The notes under the pieces were generated by a model that made no database searches, had not been told where the DNA came from, and worked only from the letters and a program-made list of their open reading frames with translations. Of a stretch of 38,586 bases of DNA, positions 32,589 through 38,586 are shown in pieces. The stretch's first letter is position 1. Each line of letters starts with the position of its first letter. The position numbers and the translations under genes are program-made. Source of the DNA: Heterostelium multicystogenum (taxonomy: Eukaryota; Evosea; Eumycetozoa; Acytosteliales; Acytosteliaceae); the NCBI GenBank assembly GCA_003667245.1, contig RCNN01000270.1, positions 1 to 38,586 of the forward strand. Direction: 5' to 3'.

Positions 32589-33925
32589 ACATCTTGCCCT
32601 CTAAAATCAAATTATCTTATATTTAAAGGTACTATATCTATCATTTGAAAATTATTAAATAATAACTCCACAAAACAATTTAAAACAAAAAAAAGTAAAG
32701 AGTATTTCTATTTATTATTATCCTTTATCAGAAGTTGAAGTGGTGCAAGAAAGACGAGTTTGATCGATTTCAATCTGCAAATTTCATATTTATTACATCA
32801 ACAATAGTAAGTTTTAATCAAGAATCGGATCGACAATTCACCCGACACAGTCTGTTTGTTGTTTTTATCAATCGCAACAACAAAATTTCTAAATAAATTA
32901 TTTGATTTTAGATTGGTTTCAAATATCCGTTACGGAGAATAAGAGTTAAGTGACTGATGTAGTTATTTAAACATTTTGTTTCCTATGATTTGGTGAAATC
33001 ATGTTGTTCTCTATCTTTAATATTATTTAGTGAGTAATTTACAGTGGATAGTTGCATCAATGACTATTTTACAGAGTTCTCTACTATCACTATTTCAATA
33101 TCACTACTTTTGAAATTGAATGTGATAATCAACAAAAACTTATATCTAGATTTAGGTTCAATACAGTTCTCGATCACTCATTCATATTGACTAATAAAGC
33201 CGATTATTTGTTGTAGTTTATTGTGAACATCATGGTGCAACATTACACCAAAACAAGCCCAATGAGAAAACAGAAAGTAAAGTTACTTTTTGATTATTAT
33301 AATGTAAGTAATTTTGATAGGGAACATCCTAATTAGTACATTTTGTATGGTTGTGGGACATTTGGTGCGTTATTAACAGCGAGCTATAAAAGGGGGAAGA
33401 ATTTATTGATTCTGTTGGTTGTTTCATTTTTCTTTGCATGTCCTGACTGATGAAAAACATAAAAATAGTTTGCATGTGAAATATTATTTTAACCATACTT
33501 GTGGTCATGAGCCTGATGGACAGATGATGAAACTGTTTCAATAATAAAATATGAAAATCTCACGAGATTTAGGAAATGGGCATTTGTAATCAGATGACTA
33601 GTCAACTAGAGCTCTTCATTATTTTTGGTTATTCACCAACCAATATTCGATAGTTTGATAAGAAAATGATTTAAAAATTAAAATAATAACTAATATTGTA
33701 TTCCTCAATGAGAATTCTCTTAGGTACCAAGAGCAGTAACAATTTATTATAAAATTAGAAATAAACACCAAACAAGGGTAGACTAATATTATCATAAATT
33801 AATATAAAGAAAAACATCCATAATCTATTGTTATGTTGTCAACCAGCTAAATCGTTTGAATCCCATTCCAGTGTATCCATATCGATTTCGTTGTATTGTA
33901 AATACATGTACAAGTAAAAAAGTTG
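32589..33925. other. Spacer with weak signs of a small minus-strand gene
   Basis: Mostly AT-rich noncoding DNA. The left end contains the possible exons listed separately at 32718-32888. An open stretch on the minus strand at 33329-33541 has no recognisable motif. A short open frame with a good GTAAGT donor lies at 33260-33303 (+) but leads nowhere obvious. Confidence 0.4.
32718..32888 (-). CDS. Possible last exons of an unrecognised small gene
   Basis: Seen on the minus strand: an exon-like stretch NFVVAIDKNNKQT after a TTTATTTAG acceptor (exon start 32888), then a stretch beginning after TTTGCAG at 32774, IEIDQTRLSCTTSTSDKG, ending in a stop at 32718. The two stretches look coding and have consistent acceptors, but the donor between them is weak (GTGTCG), and no upstream exon or start was found. 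Family unknown. Confidence 0.25.
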
Positions 33926-36135
33926 ATGAATTCTCTTAATATATATTTTATCGTTTTAGTTGTCTTTATTGGTGAGTGCTATTGTTTTGACATGAGATTG
34001 GACCTACTAACATAAGTATTTATTAAATAGTCAATTGTATAGTTGGTGCTTCTGATATCAATGGAAAGTGTGAATTATTAAGTAGTGATTCGATATGTAA
34101 TAATACTATTCCAAATAGTACATATGTATATATATCGACATATCAATCTCAACAAGCCCTAAACTTAATGATAAAAGCTTTGGCAACTTCACAAAGCTTA
34201 GAGAATGATCAATGTAGAGCTTCCACCCTAATGTTATTATGTTCAACAGTAAGAATGTAAAAAATGTTTTCATACGAATATATAAACTTATTCTACTTTA
34301 TAGTTACTACCTCCATGTATAACAAAACAATATAACAATGCAGACCCAATTTCATTCCCATCACTACCATGTCAATCAATTTGTGCGGATAATATTGGCA
34401 AATGCTCATATTACAATCCAGGAATTTTACCTTTGGTTAATTGTAGTGGTATTAATTTAGGAGGACAACCTAGTTATCCTCAAAATATGACTTCATATAA
34501 TTTAACACTATCGAATGGTGAAAATATAACAGAGTGGATTCAATGTAATTCTCAATATAGCCAAAGTTATACCAGCATGTAGGTTGATTGAAAATTTCCA
34601 AAACAATGATCTTGTATTGATACAGTTATTTTTTAGTTTGTCCTTCTCCTTTAGCATATATTCAAGAAACTGAAAAGAGTGAAGATACATTCTTTTTATT
34701 AGGAGAATCAAGTTGTGCCATACCGTGCCCTTTTAAAGTAGATACACCTCAAAAGAATATAATGTAAAATTAATGACATTGGTATTACATTCTATCAGTT
34801 TCTTTTTTTCGATACTTTTGATTTTAATCAATGGAGTGCTTCCCAATGAAAATTACAGGACCAATGACAAATATTTTATTTTTTGCAATTGGTTCTATGA
34901 TGATTTCAATTTGTTTCTTCCAATCCGTAAGTATTTTAGAAATTGGATTTGAATTTATTTCTAATCATAATATTGTTTTTAAAGACATCAGATGATTATT
35001 TTAGATGTGATGGAAACAGATATATTATTCAATCGGATAATAGATGTGGCATTAATGGTTTCTTCTTCCAATTTGGAATATTAATAACAACATTCTTTTT
35101 GGACTATGATTCTCTATGACTATTTTGTAACCATTAGAATGCAAAAAATTAAAAACTACAAGAGATATACAATTACTATATGGGCAGTGATTTGTATTCT
35201 TACAATACTTCCTATGGCAACTCAACAATTTAGATCAAACTATCTAAGTCCAAACTGTTGGATCAATAATCCAGACTGGCAATTAGGTGCATTTTATGGT
35301 AAGAATTTGTTTTTATAACAATATTTGATATTTATTAACTGGTAAAATGCTCTACTCAGTTCCTGCTATGATAGCAATGGCCTTTGGATTTCTATTAACA
35401 AGTTTATATTATTGTTAAAATATTCATGGTAAGTTTAATCCATTTCCTATATGAATATTTACTAATTATTCTTTAATTCAACAGTTAATATAAAATTTTA
35501 AAAGAGAAAACATGTATTAATTTATAATGTATGTTTTATAAACATTAAAATATTAATATACTAATGTTGTGATCTATCTTATCTAGATAAAATTAATAGT
35601 TGTCATGTTAATTGTAGTGTTTGACTTTGCATGCATTATTGCATTCAAATTTTATGTAGAAACCAAATAAGTGTATATGCAGCTCAACTTGAGAGCTGGG
35701 TGACCTGTTTGATAACTTCTGAAAATTGTACCTTTGTAATTGCCAGATTATGCCGTTCGTGTACTCCAAGGTATTACATCATCCAGTTTGGGAATCATTG
35801 GTTTTTTAGCATTTGGTATCGACCCAAGTGTTATAACAAATTTCTACCAGTCAAAGAAGGTTCTTTGGGTATTGCAGATACTTGGAAATTCATTCTCTTC
35901 CAAATCTTCTTCATCTACGAGCAGCGGAAAAGAGAGATCAAAAAAATGACTGTTTTGTCTGACAGTTCAAAGAGTGGAGTCTCATCATCGTCTCCACCAT
36001 CACGTTTCTCAATCTAAATTGAATTTATCCATCAACCAAAGCCAAGCACATCTTGCGACAATTGTCTTGGCAGTGGAAGAGCCCATTGTAGAAGAGGACC
36101 CTCGAACTGAACCAGAACCTCTTACCGAAGTTTAA
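33926..36135 (+). CDS. Frizzled/smoothened-like seven-transmembrane receptor, frame-broken
   Basis: Seen: a signal peptide MNSLNIYFIVLVVFI (exon 33926-33971), cysteine-rich extracellular exons 34031-34248 and 34304-34578 (many Cys, NCSG, FPSLPCQSICADNIGKCSYY), an exon with CPSPLAYIQET and ESSCAIPCPFK, then seven helices including NILFFAIGSMMISICFF, GFFFQFGILITTFF, TIWAVICILTILPMA, VPAMIAMAFGFLLTSLY, IKLIVVMLIVVFDFACII and ITSSSLGIIGFLAFGIDPSV. A long Ser-rich and then Glu/Pro-rich tail ends EEDPRTEPEPLTEV. Known: dictyostelids have an expanded fsl family with a frizzled cysteine-rich domain plus 7TM; no canonical Wnt ligand is known there. Frame breaks near 34555, 35093 (T run), 35665, 35740, 35945 and 36010. 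The extent to 36135 depends on the last two. Paralogue undetermined. Confidence 0.8.
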
Positions 36136-36429
36136 TTATTAAAACTTAGCTTCTTTAGTTTTTTCAAAACCAACTATCTGCAGATAATTGGTAACAAAGA
36201 ATGGCATTAACCTACTTCAAGAATTTTTAAATATCAAACAACAATCAACGTGATTAATTGTATACACTTAACTTATTTAAGAATAAAGAAATCAATATTA
36301 TTTAATTTAAAATGGAATCTGTTTAATATTAAAATCATCAGAGTATTATTAATAAGTAATTGCTTATATGAATTAAATAATTACAATTTAGTTTATTATT
36401 AAAGGTATTATTTTTAGCTATCACTATTA
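36136..36429. other. Convergent spacer
   Basis: Short AT-rich spacer between two convergent genes; no feature seen. Confidence 0.4.
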
Positions 36430-37175
36430 TTAACTTGATCCGTTGCTTTCAAAAGTTTCTATATACTTTGAGTCCCTACTTCTAGCAATAAAATTTACTA
36501 AATCAATATTATAACCAAAGTATTCGTTGGACAGTGGTTGCTCTCTCTCCTTCCAAACATGATTTCTCAGTACCTCCTCTCTTGCTTGTCTACGTTTTTT
36601 CTAGTATTTTATCTAGCTCTGCTTGTCTCTTTTGATGATGATGTAATTGATAGCATTGTACAGTCTCTAAAATTCTCTGATTCCACTTCGCATTTGAACT
36701 CACCAAATCTATATAAATTTCTCATCATTCCTGATGGTGCTGGTGTAGGTCATAGTTAGTTGAAAGTTGACACAGTGCAGGGAGTGAACATACAATAGCA
36801 TGCAAAGAAAGCTTTAAGGAAGGGTGTACACGATATACTGGGGCCTAGTTCAGTAGGAAATTCGACAGCCTCATCTTTCCAAACATCTTCTTTGCTTACA
36901 TCGAAAATTGAGCTATTTTTCTTTAAAGCAGGGTTATCTTTTTTAAAATATATTCTGTGGTATGAACAATACTTCATCTTCACTTGAATAGACCTCGATT
37001 ACTGAACTATTCTTAAATTTTGAATCTATTTGTATCTGGTGTTGAAACATAATCTACTGGTGATGATGATGATGTTGTACTAGTTTTGAATTTCTGTTAC
37101 ATCTGCCCCAGTACTATCTATGAGACTACTAATAATATTGGTGTTGTTGTTATTATTATTATTATCATCCATCAT
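36430..37175 (-). CDS. Unrecognised protein of about 245 residues, heavily frame-broken
   Basis: Not recognised. Seen on the minus strand in order: start MMDDNNNNNNNTNIISSLID, a Ser/Thr stretch, KNSSVIEVYSSEDEVLFIPQ, KKNSSIFDVSKEDVWKDEAV, FPTELGPSISC, MTYTSTIRNDEKFI, DLVSSNAKWNQRILETVQCY, a basic helix KRQAELDKILEKRRQAREEV and a tail NEYFGYNIDLVNFIARSRDS ending at 36430. Composition and periodicity are clearly coding, yet no single frame exceeds about 75 codons because at least five one-base breaks interrupt it. It starts 195 bases from the Pol I/III subunit gene in the opposite direction. The charged helical second half could be a coiled coil. Continuous antisense frames here (36538-36759) are shadows. 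Confidence 0.5.
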
Positions 37176-37370
37176 TAATATCCCTATAGCAACCTGCTGA
37201 CAGTTGTTGAACAAAATCATATGATTAGATGACAAAATTAATTTAATTTAAAAAAAATAAAAGTTAATTTAAAAAAACGAGTATCTAAAAGTAATCTGCT
37301 TGATAGATTAGGCATTAGCAATTAATAGATTGTTTTGTATATAGTATTATATTAAAGAGAAGTGTAAAGA
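37176..37370. promoter_or_regulatory. Short divergent promoter
   Basis: Only 195 bases separate the start codons of the unrecognised minus-strand gene and the AC19 gene, so both must be driven from this interval. It is A/T-rich with poly-A stretches near 37245-37275. Confidence 0.4.
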
Positions 37371-37922
37371 ATGACAGATACTGCTCCAACTAAAAATCGA
37401 ATCACCAGCTGTAATCCAATAAAGTAGAAGTTGTAAGTAGCAGAAACTACAATAACATCAGATACTGGTTTGATACTGATTGCGACATTTTTGATTGATT
37501 ATCTAGATTTCAGATAGACCAAGATTGTGCTACATTTATTTTCGTAGACGAAGACCATACTCTTGGTAATGCTTTACATTATGTTTTGATGAAAAAGTAA
37601 ATAGATATTAGATATTCAAGCAATGCATCAAAACAACAGACACTAACACCACTTGTCATTCATTGATTATTATAGTCCAAAAGTTGATTTCTCAGGTTAC
37701 AGTATTCCACATCCATCAGACAATAAAATGAATTTACGTATACAAACAAAAGGTATGATCCAGAATTACGAACGATCTCAGCTCAGCCTAACCATCAATA
37801 TATATCTCTATTCAATATAACAAACAGGTAACACAACTGCACAAGAGGCTATTATTCATGGTTTAAATGATATTAAAGATATAAGCAAACATATTTTGGA
37901 AACATTCAACAATGCCATATAA
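37371..37922 (+). CDS. rpc19: DNA-directed RNA polymerase I and III subunit AC19 (RPAC2)
   Basis: Four exons: 37371-37432, 37514-37596, 37676-37752 and 37828-37922. Seen: ATFIFVDEDHTLGNALHYVL, NPKVDFSGYSIPHPSDNKMN, LRIQTKGNTTAQEAI and a C-terminal helix ISKHILETFNNAI. Known: EDHTLGN-L and GY--PHPSE-K-N-RIQT are the signatures of AC19, the Rpb11-like subunit that pairs with AC40 to nucleate assembly of Pol I and Pol III. About 105 residues, slightly shorter than human and yeast AC19 because the N-terminal extension is short. Exons total 317 bases, one short of a whole number of codons; an A appears to be missing in exon 1 (near 37420), after which NKVEV continues in frame. The acceptor at 37513 (TTTCAG) rather than the earlier ATCTAG gives the right phase. 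Confidence 0.9.
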
Positions 37923-38060
37923 ATAGATAGAATAAAAGAAAGAAAATGAAAATAATAATAGAACAATAGGTTACTTATTTATATAGCAGGTGGTCATTAG
38001 TCACTGTCTTTGATCTTTGTCATCGATAATGGATCTCTCCTCTTGTAGGTATCTTTTTCT

Positions 38061-38586
38061 TTAACATCTTGCTCCCTCTAAATATTTCTCCCATACTTTT
38101 ATACGAAGTTCTCTCTCTTCTTCGGTCTCCTCAACATGGTAGTCAGTGAAACCATCGTAAAGCTCTGCACTGAGTTGTCGTTGCGCAAAGAAACGGCCCT
38201 CCATCAATGCAACACATTTCTCTGCACTCTCATAGTCTTTTAAACTTGACAATAGCCACAACCTTCTGGATTTCTCTCGAATATATTGATTGTTTTGAAT
38301 CTCGCCACAACGCTCGCAGCCCATCTCTATGTCTTCTTTAAGCTCGTCAAAAAATTTGGATTTGTCCATGAATCGACTGGATCAAATAGGTTCTTTAACA
38401 CCACACCGACTCTCTGACTCTTCCCATCCATAATCCATCCTGCCCTCTTCATGTCTGCACGTTTGTCAGTCTTTTTTCTCTTGTTGGGGTCTGTATTTTT
38501 CTTTGTCTGAATCTGGTCACCTGTGGCCCACGGATAAACTAATGCTGTAGCCAGGTATAATCTCTGTTTCATCGTAGAGCTGTATT
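38061..38586 (-). CDS. htatsf1: Tat-SF1/CUS2-like U2 snRNP-associated RRM protein, 3' part
   Basis: Only the C-terminal part lies in the window; the gene runs off the right edge. Seen on the minus strand: YDETEIIPGYSISLSVG (end of the first RRM, about 38530-38575), a Lys-rich linker with KRKKTDKRADMKRAGW, VVLKNLFDP opening the second (UHM-type) RRM, FFDELKEDIEMGCERCGE, AEKCVALMEGRFFAQRQLSA, ELYDGFTDYHVEETEEERE and a stop at 38061. Known: Tat-SF1 and yeast Cus2 have V-I/L-KN-F-P, RED--EC-KFG, ALNGR-F-GR-L-AE-WDG-TDYQVEET, and help load the U2 snRNP. Frame breaks near 38525, 38375 and a compensating pair around 38285 and 38240, the latter hiding a NPEGCGYCQV strand. Family assignment is firm. 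Confidence 0.85.

Noticed and set aside
32206..32610. Alternative frames over the LUC7 tail in both directions
   Set aside because: Shadow translations of the repetitive Arg/Asp/Glu codons.
33842..33910. Minus-strand peptide-like stretch MYLQYNEIDMDTLEWDSN before the frizzled-like gene
   Set aside because: Ends only about 16 bases from the receptor start codon with no exon beyond; most likely chance.
1343..36135. Programmed ribosomal frameshifting as the reason for the many frame breaks
   Set aside because: Breaks go in both directions, lack a common slippery heptamer or downstream structure, and occur in unrelated genes; homopolymer error explains them better.
36538..36759. Plus-strand 73-codon hydrophobic frame
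   Set aside because: Antisense to the charged helical part of the unrecognised minus-strand gene; Leu/Ser-rich because the sense strand is Lys/Glu-rich.
1..38586. tRNA, rRNA, CRISPR, transposon ends or DIRS-type elements
   Set aside because: No B-box-like GGTTCGA core with a foldable neighbourhood, no regular spaced repeats, no reverse transcriptase or transposase motif and no long terminal repeats were seen on either strand.

Overview
This window is nuclear DNA from a social amoeba (Dictyostelia), most likely a species other than Dictyostelium discoideum. The evidence is extremely AT-rich spacers and 50-110 bp AT-rich introns with GTAAGT/GTATGT donors and TTTAG/CAG acceptors, compact genes on both strands, Asn/Gln/Ser runs, and dictyostelid-type gene families (a seven-transmembrane kinase, a frizzled/smoothened-like receptor, an ARID protein). 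I see no bacterial operon structure, tRNA, rRNA, transposon or CRISPR array.

Layout, left to right. 1-7.7 kb: a 7TM receptor-kinase (+), cofilin (+) converging on a calmodulin-like EF-hand protein (-), then the ERMES subunit Mdm12 (+). 8.2-11.7 kb: a 2-oxoglutarate/Fe(II) oxygenase (+) and a diaminopimelate-epimerase homologue (+). 12.5-14.4 kb: mitochondrial pyruvate carrier MPC2 (-) and MPC1 (+), head to head. 14.4-16.6 kb: a 2.2 kb stretch without a recognisable gene. 16.6-23 kb: a DUF4397 surface protein (+), a multi-pass membrane protein (-), an unrecognised small gene (-), a tiny membrane protein (+) and an ARID-domain protein (-). 23.7-26.3 kb: a protein made of three tandem GNAT-type units (+). 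27.1-29.9 kb: thiamine pyrophosphokinase (+) converging on an amino-acid permease (-). 31.2-38.6 kb: LUC7-like U1 snRNP protein (+), a possible small gene (-), a frizzled/smoothened-like receptor (+), an unrecognised gene (-) divergent from the shared Pol I/III subunit AC19 (+), and the 3' part of a Tat-SF1/CUS2-like U2 snRNP factor (-).

Functional threads: mitochondrial and thiamine metabolism (MPC1/2, Mdm12, TPK), signalling at the plasma membrane (7TM kinase, frizzled-like receptor), and RNA synthesis and splicing (AC19, LUC7, Tat-SF1-like).

A major property of the sequence is that many genes carry single-base frame breaks inside conserved domains, usually at or next to a short homopolymer, while others (cofilin, EF-hand, Mdm12, MPC1, MPC2, TPK, LUC7) read cleanly once spliced. 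I read this mainly as uncorrected base-calling error in a draft assembly rather than a cluster of pseudogenes. Coordinates for broken genes therefore give the whole locus, and the breaks are listed in each entry. The most unusual biology is the triplicated GNAT protein, the epimerase homologue with a replaced catalytic cysteine, the divergent MPC1/MPC2 pair and the 7TM-kinase fusion.
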